A DNA stretch of 64,000 nucleotides from SB25 sp029560875 (lineage in GTDB: Bacteria > Bacteroidota > Bacteroidia > Bacteroidales > Tenuifilaceae): NCBI GenBank assembly GCA_035388225.1, contig DAOOPM010000005.1, positions 101,563 to 165,562 of the forward strand. The letters are read 5' to 3'. The notes below the pieces were generated by a model, which worked only from the letters and a program-made list of their open reading frames with translations, did not search any database and was not told the DNA's origin. Numbering within the stretch: the first letter of the stretch is position 1; every line of letters starts with the position of its first letter. Shown one piece after another: positions 1 to 9,030 of this stretch. The position numbers were made by a program, and so were the translations under genes.

Positions 1-1365
1 AGCTTTTAGTTTCTCCTTCTTGGCTTCCTCAATCGATTTTTCAAGGTTGATGATGTTTTCAGGAACCTTAATATTTGAAATATGAACTCTTGAGCCCGAC
101 TCATCCAATGCATCAATAGCCTTATCAGGTAAATGTCTATCGGAGATGTAGCGCATTGTAAGTTTTACACAAGCATCAATCGCGTCTGGAGTGTATACTA
201 CATTGTGATGGTCTTCGTAGCGTTCTTTGATATTATTCAGAATCTCAACAGTTTCCTCTGGCGATGTTGGCTCAACCATTACTTTCTGGAAACGACGCTC
301 TAATGCACCATCCTTTTCAATATGTTCACGGTACTCATCAAGCGTAGTTGCACCAATACATTGAAGTTCACCACGAGCAAGGGCAGGTTTTAGCATATTT
401 GCTGCATCAAGTGAACCTGTTGCGCCTCCTGCACCAACAATAGTATGAATTTCGTCAATAAAAAGGATGATATTGTTGGTTCGTGATAATTCATTTAGGA
501 TAGCTTTCATACGCTCCTCAAACTGTCCACGGTATTTTGTTCCAGCAACAATCGATGCTAAATCTAACGTAACCACTCTTTTATTGAAAAGCACCCTTGA
601 AACTTTGCGTTTCACAATTCTAAGCGCCAATCCCTCTGCAATAGCCGATTTACCAACGCCAGGTTCTCCAATAAGTATAGGATTATTCTTTTTTCTACGA
701 CTTAATATCTGTGCAATACGTTCAATTTCTCTTTCACGACCGATAATTGGGTCCAATCGGCCTTCCTCTGCAGCTTTTGTAAGGTCAATACCGAAATTAT
801 CCAGAACAGGAGTATCAGACGATGGCTTACCGCTAGCAGGTTGATTTTGCTTGCCCATGTTTCCAAACATTCCGCTCTCGTTCTCCTCATCTTCGCCACC
901 ACCAAAATCTCCCTTATCATCGGAGTTTAGAATGGTAAGATTCTTACGAACCGATTCGTAGCTAACATTACGCTCATAAAGTAGCTGTGTAATAAAATTT
1001 GTATCATCCTTCAGTATTGCTAGTAGGAGATGGGCTGTATTAACTGTATCGCTTTTTAAGGAGCGTGCTTCAAGGAAAACAACCTTAAGTGCTCTTTCAG
1101 CAGATTTGTAAATGACAATATCCGATGATTCGTTAATGCTATCCTGCTTATCAGTAAGTTGAAGCAAGTGCTTATCCATCTTTTTTTTGATGTCGCTTAA
1201 GTCAAGTCCTTGAGAAAGAAGAAGGTTAATTGCTTCTCCCTCGCCATCGCGAAGAATACCCAAGAAAAGATGGTCAGGGTTAATGGCTGTATTGCCCAGC
1301 CTGATTGCTTCTTCGCGGCTATAGGCAAGTACATCCTTAATTTTTTGAGAAAATTTCTGATTCAT
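1..1365 (-). CDS. clpC: ClpC-type ATP-dependent Clp protease ATPase subunit (3' part missing)
   Basis: The reading frame starts at an ATG at 1365 (MNQKFSQKIK) and is still open at base 1, so 455 residues are visible and the rest lies outside the window. Residues 1-145 form the double Clp-N repeat. A Gly/Glu-rich and Asn/Gln-rich linker follows (about 150-185), then the first AAA+ module with Walker A GEPGVGKS at residues 233-240 and the Walker B sequence ILFIDEIHT near residue 300. The family unfolds substrates and feeds them to the ClpP chamber, or acts in protein quality control. The N-terminal sequence and linker size fit ClpC rather than ClpA or ClpB. The second AAA+ domain and the ClpP-binding loop cannot be checked. 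It is divergent from gyrA across a 233 bp AT-rich gap. Confidence 0.93.
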   Translation of the reverse strand, partial: MNQKFSQKIKDVLAYSREEAIRLGNTAINPDHLFLGILRDGEGEAINLLLSQGLDLSDIKKKMDKHLLQLTDKQDSINESSDIVIYKSAERALKVVFLEARSLKSDTVNTAHLLLAILKDDTNFITQLLYERNVSYESVRKNLTILNSDDKGDFGGGEDEENESGMFGNMGKQNQPASGKPSSDTPVLDNFGIDLTKAAEEGRLDPIIGREREIERIAQILSRRKKNNPILIGEPGVGKSAIAEGLALRIVKRKVSRVLFNKRVVTLDLASIVAGTKYRGQFEERMKAILNELSRTNNIILFIDEIHTIVGAGGATGSLDAANMLKPALARGELQCIGATTLDEYREHIEKDGALERRFQKVMVEPTSPEETVEILNNIKERYEDHHNVVYTPDAIDACVKLTMRYISDRHLPDKAIDALDESGSRVHISNIKVPENIINLEKSIEEAKKEKLKA

Positions 1366-1598
1366 AAAATAGCCTCATATTAAAATCGAATACTAAAGTA
1401 ATAGTCATTAACGGAATTACAAACGAAATGTTGATAAAAATCAGCAAAATTTAATAAATAATAAAACTTTCGATATGTTGAAAAGTAGTTTTGCAATAAC
1501 CCAAATAATTACCGATAAATTGCTATTTTAGCCAATTCAAATTTTGAGCAAAAAACGCTATTGATTATTAATTTTTTAGGTTGATATAATTTTCTTAT

Positions 1599-4100
1599 AT
1601 GTCTGAAGGAGAAAGAATTATACAGATTAACATTGAGGAGGAGATGAAGTCATCGTACATTGATTATTCAATGTCGGTAATTGTTTCACGTGCGCTCCCA
1701 GATGTTCGAGATGGATTAAAACCTGTTCACCGTAGGGTACTTTTCGGGATGTCCGATTTGGGTTTGAATGCAGGTAAGCCTTTTAAAAAGTCGGCTCGTA
1801 TTGTAGGAGAGGTGCTTGGTAAGTATCACCCCCACGGCGATTCATCGGTTTACGATGCCATGGTGCGTATGGCTCAGGAATGGTCTATGCGTTACAGATT
1901 GGTCGATGGTCAGGGTAACTTTGGTTCTGTGGATGGTGATAGCCCTGCTGCAATGCGTTACACCGAGGCTCGTTTAACCAAAATTGCTGAAGAAGCTTTA
2001 GCTGATTTGGAGAAAAACACCGTTGACTTTAAGTTGAACTTCGACGATACTTTGGAAGAGCCAACAGTGCTTCCTACCAAAATACCATTGCTATTGGTGA
2101 ATGGTTCATCGGGTATCGCAGTAGGTATGGCCACAAATATGCCACCTCATAACTTAAGTGAGGTTGTTGATGCAATCTGTGCTACAATTGATAACCCTGA
2201 AATCACTATAGATGAACTTCTTAAGTATATAAAAGGTCCTGATTTTCCAACAGGTGCTACAATATATGGTTATCAAGGAGTTAAGGATGCTTACCATACA
2301 GGAAAGGGTAAGGTTGTAATTAGGTCTAAGACTGAGGTAGAGCAAACAGAGTCTGGAAGGTCAAAAATTATCGTAACCGAGATCCCTTATATGGTTAATA
2401 AGGCTGAGATGATTAAGAAGATTGCAGACCTTATTAACGAGAAGAAAATTGAAGGAATTAGTTATATCAACGATGAGTCCGATAGACAAGGAACTCGCGT
2501 TGTTATAATACTTAAGAAAGAGGCAGTTGCAAATGTTGTTCTAAATAACTTATTTAAGCACAGTCAACTACAGTCTTCTTTTGCAATTAACAATATTGCC
2601 TTAGTTGATGGTCGTCCAAAGTTATTGAACGTTAAGGAGTTAATAGTTCAATTCATCAAGCATCGTCATAACGTAATTCTTCGTCGAGCAAAATTTGAGT
2701 TAGACGAGGCTCAAAAACGGGCTCATATCCTTGAGGGTTTACTTATTGCTATCGACCATATTGATGAGGTAATCAGCCTAATCCGTTCCGCTCAGTCTCC
2801 AACCGAGGCGAAGGAAAAATTGATGGAGCGTTTTGGTTTATCCGATGTTCAATCGCAGGCAATTATCGATATGCGTTTAAGAAGCCTAACAGGACTTGAA
2901 CGCGATAAGGTGAAAGAGGAGTATAATGAATTACTTAAATTGATTGATTACCTTAAGTCAGTACTTCAGGATGAGGCTCTTCAAATGAAAATCATCAAGG
3001 ATGAACTGATTGAGATGAAGAATAAATACGGTGATGACCGTAAAACCGATATTGTTCCCGATGCAGAGGAGTTCAATCCTGAAGATTTCTATGCCGATGA
3101 GGAGGTTGTAATTACCATATCACGAATGGGTTACATTAAACGTACACCTTTATATGAATATAGAGCACAATCTAGGGGTGGAGTTGGTGCTAAGGGTAGT
3201 ACAACAAGGGATGAGGATTTTATTGAGCATATGTACATTGCTACAATGCATAATACCATGCTCTTCTTTACCGAAAAAGGAAAGTGTTTCTGGTTAAAAG
3301 TTTATGAAATTCCTGAAGGAACAAAGGCATCTAAGGGTAGGGCCATCCAAAACCTCATAAACATTGAGAATGATGATGTGGTTAGGGCATACATCAATGT
3401 TAAGCGATTAACGGATACTGATTATATTCAAAATAACTTCATCGTTCTCTGTACAAAGCAAGGAACTATAAAGAAAACTTCGTTGGAGGCTTATAGTCGT
3501 CCACGTCAGAATGGCGTAATGGCTATTACCATTAAGGAAGGAGATCAGCTAATCGAGGCTTGTATGACCAATGGAAACAATCATATTTTGCTTGCAGCAA
3601 AAGATGGTAAAGCAATTCGTTTTCCCGAAAAACTTGTTCGAGCAATTGGAAGAACAGGTAGCGGAGTACGCGGAATGTCACTATCCAAGGGCGATGAAGT
3701 AATTGGCATGGTTTGTGTTGAAGAAAATGAACTGAAGGACATTTTAGTAGTATCAGAAAATGGCTTTGGTAAACGTTCTAAACTTGAGGATTACAGAGTA
3801 ACCAATAGGGGAGGGAAAGGTGTAAAAACCATTGGGATATCCCCAAAAACTGGCAAGTTAATTAGCATCAAGGTTGTGGATGAGAATAATGACCTGATGA
3901 TTATTAATAGAAGCGGCTTAACAATTAGGTTACGCGTAAGTGAGTTAAGAGTAACTGGACGGGCAACACAAGGAGTTAAACTTATAAACCTTAAGAAGAA
4001 TGATTCAATAGCTGCTATTGCAAACGTTGAGTCATCGGAAGAAGAAAGAGATGAACAAATAGTGGATGAATTTGACAATATTGATAATTCAGAAGAATAA
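1599..4100 (+). CDS. gyrA: DNA gyrase subunit A
   Basis: This 833-residue protein is the breakage-reunion subunit of DNA gyrase, which introduces negative supercoils together with GyrB. The catalytic tyrosine is Y121 in AMRYTEAR. The quinolone-resistance region reads HPHGDSSVYDAM, so the positions equivalent to E. coli Ser83 and Asp87 are Ser82 and Asp86 (the sensitive state). The N-terminal winged-helix and tower domains occupy about residues 1-500 and the beta-pinwheel the remainder. The pinwheel carries SRGGVGA at its start and NRGGKGV in a late blade, rather than one QRRGGKG box in the first blade. The tail is acidic (SSEEERDEQIVDEFDNIDNSEE-like), as in many family members. The ATG start gives MSEGERIIQINIEEEMK, typical for Bacteroidota. 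Length is normal. Confidence 0.98.
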   Translation: MSEGERIIQINIEEEMKSSYIDYSMSVIVSRALPDVRDGLKPVHRRVLFGMSDLGLNAGKPFKKSARIVGEVLGKYHPHGDSSVYDAMVRMAQEWSMRYRLVDGQGNFGSVDGDSPAAMRYTEARLTKIAEEALADLEKNTVDFKLNFDDTLEEPTVLPTKIPLLLVNGSSGIAVGMATNMPPHNLSEVVDAICATIDNPEITIDELLKYIKGPDFPTGATIYGYQGVKDAYHTGKGKVVIRSKTEVEQTESGRSKIIVTEIPYMVNKAEMIKKIADLINEKKIEGISYINDESDRQGTRVVIILKKEAVANVVLNNLFKHSQLQSSFAINNIALVDGRPKLLNVKELIVQFIKHRHNVILRRAKFELDEAQKRAHILEGLLIAIDHIDEVISLIRSAQSPTEAKEKLMERFGLSDVQSQAIIDMRLRSLTGLERDKVKEEYNELLKLIDYLKSVLQDEALQMKIIKDELIEMKNKYGDDRKTDIVPDAEEFNPEDFYADEEVVITISRMGYIKRTPLYEYRAQSRGGVGAKGSTTRDEDFIEHMYIATMHNTMLFFTEKGKCFWLKVYEIPEGTKASKGRAIQNLINIENDDVVRAYINVKRLTDTDYIQNNFIVLCTKQGTIKKTSLEAYSRPRQNGVMAITIKEGDQLIEACMTNGNNHILLAAKDGKAIRFPEKLVRAIGRTGSGVRGMSLSKGDEVIGMVCVEENELKDILVVSENGFGKRSKLEDYRVTNRGGKGVKTIGISPKTGKLISIKVVDENNDLMIINRSGLTIRLRVSELRVTGRATQGVKLINLKKNDSIAAIANVESSEEERDEQIVDEFDNIDNSEE

Positions 4101-4132
4101 AACCCAATACTAATTTTAATAATTTTATCGAG

Positions 4133-5443
4133 ATGAAAAGAATAATTTTAGTTTTATCGCTAGTTCTTGGAATCAATATGATTTATGCTCAAACAAGCAA
4201 GGAAATCAATTTTGACCAGTATTCTAAGAAGATTGAAAAGAGCAATGCGGAAATTCAAGATCCAAAGAAGAGCCTTAAAGATGCTACTTGGTTTTCGAGA
4301 GCAGAATTAATGATGGATATTTATGATGCTCAAATACTTAGAGCAATAACTGTTAACGTTACAACTCAAACTTTTAAGATTCTAATTGGAACTCCTTTAG
4401 CCCAGAGTCAAGAAGTTATCGATGGTGTTGCAGTGGATAAATTTGAAATGGAAAGAGTTAATTTCTATTTTGTTGATGGTAAACTTGAAAAGTGGGAAGT
4501 TACCAAGCCATTGCTATCAAATCCTCTCGATTTAGCTTTAGAAAGCATTAAAAAAGTTGTAGAGATAGATGTTAATGCTAAGAAAACAAAGAAAGTTCAA
4601 GAAAATTTGATTAAACTCAAAGGCTTTTATATTAGTGAAGGTTCTAATTATTATACTCTAAAGAATTTCAAAGAGGCTTTTAATAATTTTAGAAATGTTA
4701 TCGAAATAGGACAGATGCCACAATTGAATCATAAAGATACTGTAATCTTTTACTATGCTGGTCTTTCCGCTCAGTTGGCAGGTGATTTTGAGAATGCAAT
4801 CAAATATTATGATAAGGCTATTGAATTAAATTTTACCTCTGAAGGAACTGCCTATTTTTATGCTTTTGATGCGTGCAAATCTCTCAATAAGGTAGATGAT
4901 GGTGTTAAGTATTTGGAAGAAGGATTAATGAAGTTCCCTAAAAATACAAACATTCTATTTAGTTTGATTCAGTACTATGTTGATAAAGGAGAAGATCCTG
5001 CGAAAGTGTTAACTTATATTGATAAAGCATTAACTCAAGAGCCAAATAATGCAACATTGCATTTTGCTAAAGGAACTGTTTATGACAAACTTAATGACTC
5101 TGAAGAGGCTGTAAAATCTTACGAAAAGGCTATTGAAATTGATGCTAATTTTTTTGATGCTTACTATAATTTAGGTGCAGTATATTTCAACAATGGAGTA
5201 AAACTTGTTGATGAGGCTAATAAAGTACCAGCAAAAGATTATGAAAAATACGAGGCTATAATGGCTAAAGCTAATATTGAGTTTAAGAAGGCTTTACCAT
5301 ATATGGTAAAGGCTTACGAAATCAACAATACCAGTAAAGAATCCATTGAGGCATTAAAAAATATTTATTTTAGATTTAGAAGCGAGAGTGATGAAATGAA
5401 TAATAAGTTCCAAGAGTATAATGAGAAGTTAAAAAATATGTAA
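4133..5443 (+). CDS. Secreted tetratricopeptide-repeat protein
   Basis: The 436-residue product begins with a signal peptide (MKRIILVLSLVLGINMIYAQ, cleavage probably after AQ), so it acts in the periplasm or at the envelope. From about residue 165 to 350 it has several TPR units (for example FENAIKYYDKAIELN and SEEAVKSYEKAIEIDANFFDAYYNLGAVYF). The N-terminal 150 residues are unassigned. TPR proteins of this type are usually scaffolds; no enzymatic motif is visible. It starts 32 bp after gyrA with no terminator between them, so it may be co-transcribed with gyrA. A strong hairpin terminator follows the stop codon. Confidence 0.85.
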   Translation: MKRIILVLSLVLGINMIYAQTSKEINFDQYSKKIEKSNAEIQDPKKSLKDATWFSRAELMMDIYDAQILRAITVNVTTQTFKILIGTPLAQSQEVIDGVAVDKFEMERVNFYFVDGKLEKWEVTKPLLSNPLDLALESIKKVVEIDVNAKKTKKVQENLIKLKGFYISEGSNYYTLKNFKEAFNNFRNVIEIGQMPQLNHKDTVIFYYAGLSAQLAGDFENAIKYYDKAIELNFTSEGTAYFYAFDACKSLNKVDDGVKYLEEGLMKFPKNTNILFSLIQYYVDKGEDPAKVLTYIDKALTQEPNNATLHFAKGTVYDKLNDSEEAVKSYEKAIEIDANFFDAYYNLGAVYFNNGVKLVDEANKVPAKDYEKYEAIMAKANIEFKKALPYMVKAYEINNTSKESIEALKNIYFRFRSESDEMNNKFQEYNEKLKNM

Positions 5444-5479
5444 AAAGAAAGGAGTCCGAATTAGGACTCCTTTCTTTTT
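5442..5479. terminator. Bidirectional intrinsic terminator
   Basis: A perfect 16-bp stem (left arm 5442-5457, right arm 5464-5479) closes a 6-nt loop. The GGAGTCC/GGACTCC core is flanked by A-rich and T-rich arms, so it can terminate both the TPR gene on the plus strand and the thioredoxin gene on the minus strand. Confidence 0.9.
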
Positions 5480-5515
5480 AAAAAACATTATTTAACATAA
5501 TGCTAATTATATGAC

Positions 5516-5992
5516 TTATTTTGATGTTTGAGTTAAAGCGCCTGGAGTCCAATTTTTAAGAAAACCAATCACTTTCTTAGGGTCATATCCATCGCCTGAT
5601 TCAAGCAAGCCAGAATCTTGTGTGTGAATTCTCTGACCATTTGAGTTTAAAACAACTAAAACTGGAAAACCAAATCTTTGTGGATTCTCTAATACTTTTA
5701 AAGCATCTAAATTTTTATTCTCTTTACTATAATTCACTTTTACAACGATGTAATTGCTAGTTAAAACTTCCTTTACAGTTGCTTCTGTTTGGAAATAATT
5801 ATGCAATTTAACGCACCAAGGACACCAATTTCCTCCTACCTGTACAAGAACGTGCTTGTTTTCCTTTTTAGCCTGTTTAACAGCATTCTCAATTTCCGAC
5901 TTTGCATCAGCATTGGGATTATAAATCTGGGTTTGTGCAATTAACCCGATTGCAAGTAGTTGGATGACAACGAACAGCAATGTTTTTCTCAT
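5516..5992 (-). CDS. Secreted thioredoxin-family protein
   Basis: The 158-residue product has a signal peptide (MRKTLLFVVIQLLAIGLIAQ) followed by a thioredoxin_7-like fold. The redox motif is CPWC at Cys57-Cys60 (GGNWCPWCVKLH), and a cis-Pro candidate lies in RFGFPVLVVL. Proteins of this class handle thiol-disulfide exchange in the periplasm; the substrate is unknown. It faces the upstream TPR gene convergently and shares its terminator. No ccm or dsb genes are adjacent, so there is no contextual hint of a specific partner. Confidence 0.85.
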   Translation of the reverse strand: MRKTLLFVVIQLLAIGLIAQTQIYNPNADAKSEIENAVKQAKKENKHVLVQVGGNWCPWCVKLHNYFQTEATVKEVLTSNYIVVKVNYSKENKNLDALKVLENPQRFGFPVLVVLNSNGQRIHTQDSGLLESGDGYDPKKVIGFLKNWTPGALTQTSK

Positions 5993-6209
5993 AGTTAAAT
6001 AGTTTAAGTTATATTGATAAGATTGGTATTACACGAAAAAGTTTAAAGGATATAAACATCTTGATAAACTCCAAAACTATTATTTTGATTGATTTTCAAC
6101 AAATTTTAGTGATGTTAATCATTATGCTCAAAAATATGCTAAATATTTTCCAGTATACCCTTTCACATTTCGAATTTTGATGTATAATTGCAAAAAAATT
6201 CAAGAGTAT

Positions 6210-6536
6210 ATGAGTAAGAAAAGAGTGGTAGTTAGCTACAATAATTTATCACCCGAGCTTTTAGAGCTATTTAAAAGTAAATTCCCTCACGGGTATCAGA
6301 ATCAGGTTATTAAGGTTGAAAAACCTAATGGCGATTTCTTTTTTGCGGTCACAATGGATACCGAGGATGCTAGTTATTTGGTAAAGGTAAACGTTAAAAT
6401 AGACACCAAGATTAAGGATGAGGATGACGAAAAAGAATTCTTTGGTGGTATGAATGACGATATTGGAACTGATGAGGATTCGTTCCCTGATGATGTGAGC
6501 GATGAAGAGCCCGCTGAGGAGTTGAATGACGATTAG
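6210..6536 (+). CDS. Small acidic-tailed protein of unknown function
   Basis: I choose the ATG at 6210, giving 108 residues beginning MSKKRVVVSYNNLSPELLELF. An upstream in-frame ATG at 6180 would add 11 residues of poor sequence. The first 75 residues look like a compact alpha/beta domain (KFPHGYQNQVIKVEKPNGDFFFAVTMDTEDASYLVKVNVKID). Roughly the last 30 residues are dominated by Asp and Glu. I recognise the general pattern from other Bacteroidales but cannot assign a function. It is convergent with the OB-repeat gene, and its terminator hairpin lies inside that gene's 3' end. Confidence 0.75.
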   Translation: MSKKRVVVSYNNLSPELLELFKSKFPHGYQNQVIKVEKPNGDFFFAVTMDTEDASYLVKVNVKIDTKIKDEDDEKEFFGGMNDDIGTDEDSFPDDVSDEEPAEELNDD

Positions 6537-6556
6537 TATTGTTCAATAAGCATATT

Positions 6557-7423
6557 CTACAGGACGATTTCCAGCTGGGGTCGTCCTTTTCTGTACCCAA
6601 TCACTTTACAATTGATTATTTGCCCCTTAGAGTAGTTTTTATTGGGTAGTTTTACTCCGCATTTCTTTTGGTTGATATCCAGTACTTCAGCAATGATTAC
6701 CGAATCACTCTCAATGTCAGCAACTTCTTCAAAATCTTCAATTCTAAACTGATATATTTCACCGATTTTATAGTGCGGGTTTATTGGTTCTAGTTTGAGG
6801 GTGCCATCTGGATATATCCCAATATACTTACACTCAATATTATCTCCCACATTAAAACCATAGCTGCTGTAATGCTTAAACTTTAGCAAACTAACGTATT
6901 TTGATAAAGCGCTAAGCCTGTAGTGATTTTCATTATTAATTACAACCATCGCATCAACATAAGCAAGAATCGAGGCACCTAAATCAATCTCTATATTATT
7001 TTCGTTCTCGGGTAATGCCACCAGAGGTTTTCCTTTTTTTATATTGATAACTCTTAATGGTATTTCATCAATATTGCTGTCGATAAATTTATGACTAAAG
7101 GCCTGAATTTTATTGCCCAAAACATCTTCAACCTCTAAGATTTTATCATTATGGTTTATAGCAAGAACTTTAAAGGTGTAAACATCCCCAATTGTATAGA
7201 AAGGATGTTTTGGCTCCATAAATATTTGGCCAGTGCAATTTATCTTATCAACCCGACAATCAATCCTGGAACCAATGGTCAAATTGTATTTAACATAATT
7301 ATCGGCTGGTAACAGGATTTTCCTACCCGATGTATGCTGGAGTACAAATTGATTTCCTTTATCAGGGATATCGATTTGGTTAATGATTTTGAAATTATAC
7401 CATTCTCCTTCCTTGAAAACCAT
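6557..7423 (-). CDS. OB/S1-like repeat protein of unknown function
   Basis: The 288-residue protein has no signal peptide and contains an internal repeat. Residues 54-86 (IDCRVDKINCTGQIFMEP then FYTIGDVYTFKV) match residues 197-229 (IECKYIGIYPDGTLKLEP then HYKIGEIYQFRI). A third partial copy ends the protein (INCKVIGYRKGRPQLEIVL, residues 270-288). The G-x-Y-x-F opening strand, the IxCKV strand and the small-residue turns resemble S1/OB-fold barrels, which bind RNA or single-stranded nucleic acid. That is an inference from pattern only. No catalytic motif is visible. The ATG start at 7423 gives MVFKEGEWYNFKI, which coincides with the first strand of the repeat. Confidence 0.7.
   Translation of the reverse strand: MVFKEGEWYNFKIINQIDIPDKGNQFVLQHTSGRKILLPADNYVKYNLTIGSRIDCRVDKINCTGQIFMEPKHPFYTIGDVYTFKVLAINHNDKILEVEDVLGNKIQAFSHKFIDSNIDEIPLRVINIKKGKPLVALPENENNIEIDLGASILAYVDAMVVINNENHYRLSALSKYVSLLKFKHYSSYGFNVGDNIECKYIGIYPDGTLKLEPINPHYKIGEIYQFRIEDFEEVADIESDSVIIAEVLDINQKKCGVKLPNKNYSKGQIINCKVIGYRKGRPQLEIVL
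6561..6591 (+). terminator. Intrinsic terminator inside the 3' end of the convergent gene
   Basis: The arms AGGACGA (6561-6567) and TCGTCCT (6581-6587) form a 7-bp stem around a 13-nt loop, followed by TTTTC. It serves the small acidic protein gene. It overlaps the last codons of the minus-strand gene ending at 6557, so the two convergent transcripts overlap. Confidence 0.55.
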
Positions 7424-7768
7424 ACTGGTGTGAAAAATATTATAAAAATTCTAATTTTAAACATATTTAGTTAGTGGTTGCAAAGTCATTTATGAACTCA
7501 AATTCTTTGCATCTCTTACTTTTTCCATGATGAAAAAGTAAGCAAAAAATCTAGGCAAAACTATGCTTCAACCCGCTCTGCTTCAAGTTTAGAATTTCTG
7601 TAAAAGTAGGCAAGCCCCTTTTACGAAATTCTTCAACTTTCAGCATTCACTCCCACTCCTGCTCGCAGTTTTGCCAATCCCGCCCGCTTGCTGTCTAGAT
7701 TCTTTATCTTGATTTTGATACAGTCTTAAAATACGCACCAAATGATTGAATTTTTGAGTAGACCATGC
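7424..7768. other. Intergenic region with a palindromic element
   Basis: The 345 bp between the OB-repeat gene and selD contain no plausible gene. Inside is an 11-bp perfect inverted repeat, CTTACTTTTTC (7515-7525) and GAAAAAGTAAG (7532-7542) with a 6-nt loop. It is followed by about 200 bp of mixed-composition sequence resembling extragenic repeats that occur between genes in many Bacteroidota. No T-run follows the stem, so it is not a convincing terminator. The upstream part also holds the promoter region of the OB-repeat gene. Confidence 0.5.
7515..7542. repeat. Perfect inverted repeat, extragenic palindrome
   Basis: The 11-bp arms CTTACTTTTTC and GAAAAAGTAAG enclose CATGAT. This matches a hairpin motif commonly seen between genes in Bacteroidota genomes (recollection of the pattern, not a search result). 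No transposase or target-site duplication is visible. Confidence 0.6.
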
Positions 7769-8806
7769 TTAGTAAATATTAATCCTCCCCTCGCCTTCTG
7801 TGACTTCGCCAATTATTGAGGTGTAGTTTAATCCTTTGCTATTCAGTTCTTTAACAGCCTCTTCGGCAACCTCCGATTTAACTCCCATAAGCAGTCCTCC
7901 AGATGTTTGAGCATCGGTCATAATCATTTTTAGGTTATAATCTATGTTCTGAAAATTAACATCCTTGTCGATATACTCAAGGTTCCGAAAGGCAGCACCA
8001 GGAATGCAGCCATCATCTACTAACTTGTATGATTCTGAAATATAGGGAATTGATTGTGAGTTAATATTAAGGTTTACCTTGCTGGCTTTGGCCATTTTTA
8101 AGGCGTGTCCTAGTAAGCCAAAACCTGTAATATCTGTAGCACCAGATACAGAATACTTTTGCATCACCTTACATCCATCGGCGTTAAGTGTTTTCATCCA
8201 CTTTAATGCCTCTAAATAGCCATTTTTCGATACCATTTCGAGCCTTTTACCTGCAACTATTATTCCAGTTCCCAATGGCTTGGTTAGAATAAGTTTTTGG
8301 CCAGGTTTTAAGCCTGCATTTGTGATAACATTATTAGGGTGAACTTTCCCAATAACCGCTAGGCCGAACTTTGGAGGATAATCGTCGATAGTGTGTCCCC
8401 CAATAATGATTGTACCAGACTCCTTTGCTACAGATGCAGCGCCTTCCAGAATTTTCTGGTAAACCTCAATTGGAATTTTGGTAGATGGAAACATTGCAAT
8501 GTTAAGCGCAAGAAAAGGTTCCCCACCCATTGCGTAAACATCGCTTATTGAGTTGGTTGCTGCAATCTGGCCAAACTCATAGGCATCGGAGCAAATTGGC
8601 GGGAAAAAATCGGTTGTTACAATTAGAGCCAACTCATCGTTTATTCTGTAAACACCAGCATCGTCGTGTGTTTCAATATCAACAAGTACATTAGGGTCAG
8701 TTACTTTGGGTAAATTTATCAGTATCGATTCTAGAACCGATGCTGGTATCTTTGCTGAGCATCCTCCATACTCCACTGTAGAAAGTAAATCAAAACTTTC
8801 GCTCAT
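7769..8806 (-). CDS. selD: Selenide, water dikinase (selenophosphate synthetase)
   Basis: SelD makes selenophosphate from selenide and ATP, giving AMP and phosphate. Selenophosphate is the selenium donor for selenocysteine, selenouridine and selenium-containing molybdenum cofactors. The 345-residue protein has the normal length and the N-terminal catalytic loop YGGCSAKI. Cys16 and Lys19 align with E. coli Cys17 and Lys20; the second cysteine of the E. coli GCGCK loop is Ala here, as in many orthologues. Metal/ATP-binding segments such as GGHTIDDYPPKFGLAV and TDAQTSGGLLMGV are present. Its start overlaps the DUF3343 gene by 4 bp (ATGA), so the two are translationally coupled. It is the last gene of pyrD-yedF-csd-DUF3343-selD. 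No selA, selB or selC is in the window. Confidence 0.96.
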   Translation of the reverse strand: MSESFDLLSTVEYGGCSAKIPASVLESILINLPKVTDPNVLVDIETHDDAGVYRINDELALIVTTDFFPPICSDAYEFGQIAATNSISDVYAMGGEPFLALNIAMFPSTKIPIEVYQKILEGAASVAKESGTIIIGGHTIDDYPPKFGLAVIGKVHPNNVITNAGLKPGQKLILTKPLGTGIIVAGKRLEMVSKNGYLEALKWMKTLNADGCKVMQKYSVSGATDITGFGLLGHALKMAKASKVNLNINSQSIPYISESYKLVDDGCIPGAAFRNLEYIDKDVNFQNIDYNLKMIMTDAQTSGGLLMGVKSEVAEEAVKELNSKGLNYTSIIGEVTEGEGRINIY

Positions 8807-9030
8807 CTTTTAACTACTTTTGGTTCTATGTTATATTTCTGTAATTCAGATATTATTGAATATGTATTTAAACTATCAATCTCAATGCACATTCCGCACT
8901 CGGAACTATACTCCGATGGTACTGGAATTATTTGATAGCTGTAACCATTCTTGCTAATAATGTTCTCAGCCTTCATCACCTGATGAATGCTTTGAAATAG
9001 AAGTATGCTAAGCTCCCTATCGCTTTTCAT
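8803..9030 (-). CDS. DUF3343 putative Se/S carrier-like protein
   Basis: This 75-residue protein has the DUF3343 pattern: an N-terminal LLFQSIHQVMKAENIISKNG helix segment and a conserved ECGMCIEID with two cysteines (Cys45 and Cys48 by count). Members of this family are repeatedly found beside selD, yedF and class-V cysteine desulfurases, and are therefore thought to take part in sulfur or selenium transfer. The biochemical role is not established. It overlaps csd by 14 bp and selD by 4 bp, which argues for tight co-expression. Confidence 0.85.
   Translation of the reverse strand: MKSDRELSILLFQSIHQVMKAENIISKNGYSYQIIPVPSEYSSECGMCIEIDSLNTYSIISELQKYNIEPKVVKR

Noticed and set aside
1599..4100. 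Quinolone-resistance mutations in gyrA
   Set aside because: Ser82 and Asp86, equivalent to E. coli Ser83 and Asp87, are the wild-type residues.
7515..7542. Transposon end or insertion sequence
   Set aside because: A single 11-bp inverted repeat with no transposase gene, no flanking target duplication and no second end.
7769..8806. Inactive SelD because one cysteine of the GCGCK loop is missing
   Set aside because: Cys16 and Lys19, the residues equivalent to the essential E. coli Cys17 and Lys20, are present; Ala in the second position is usual in orthologues.
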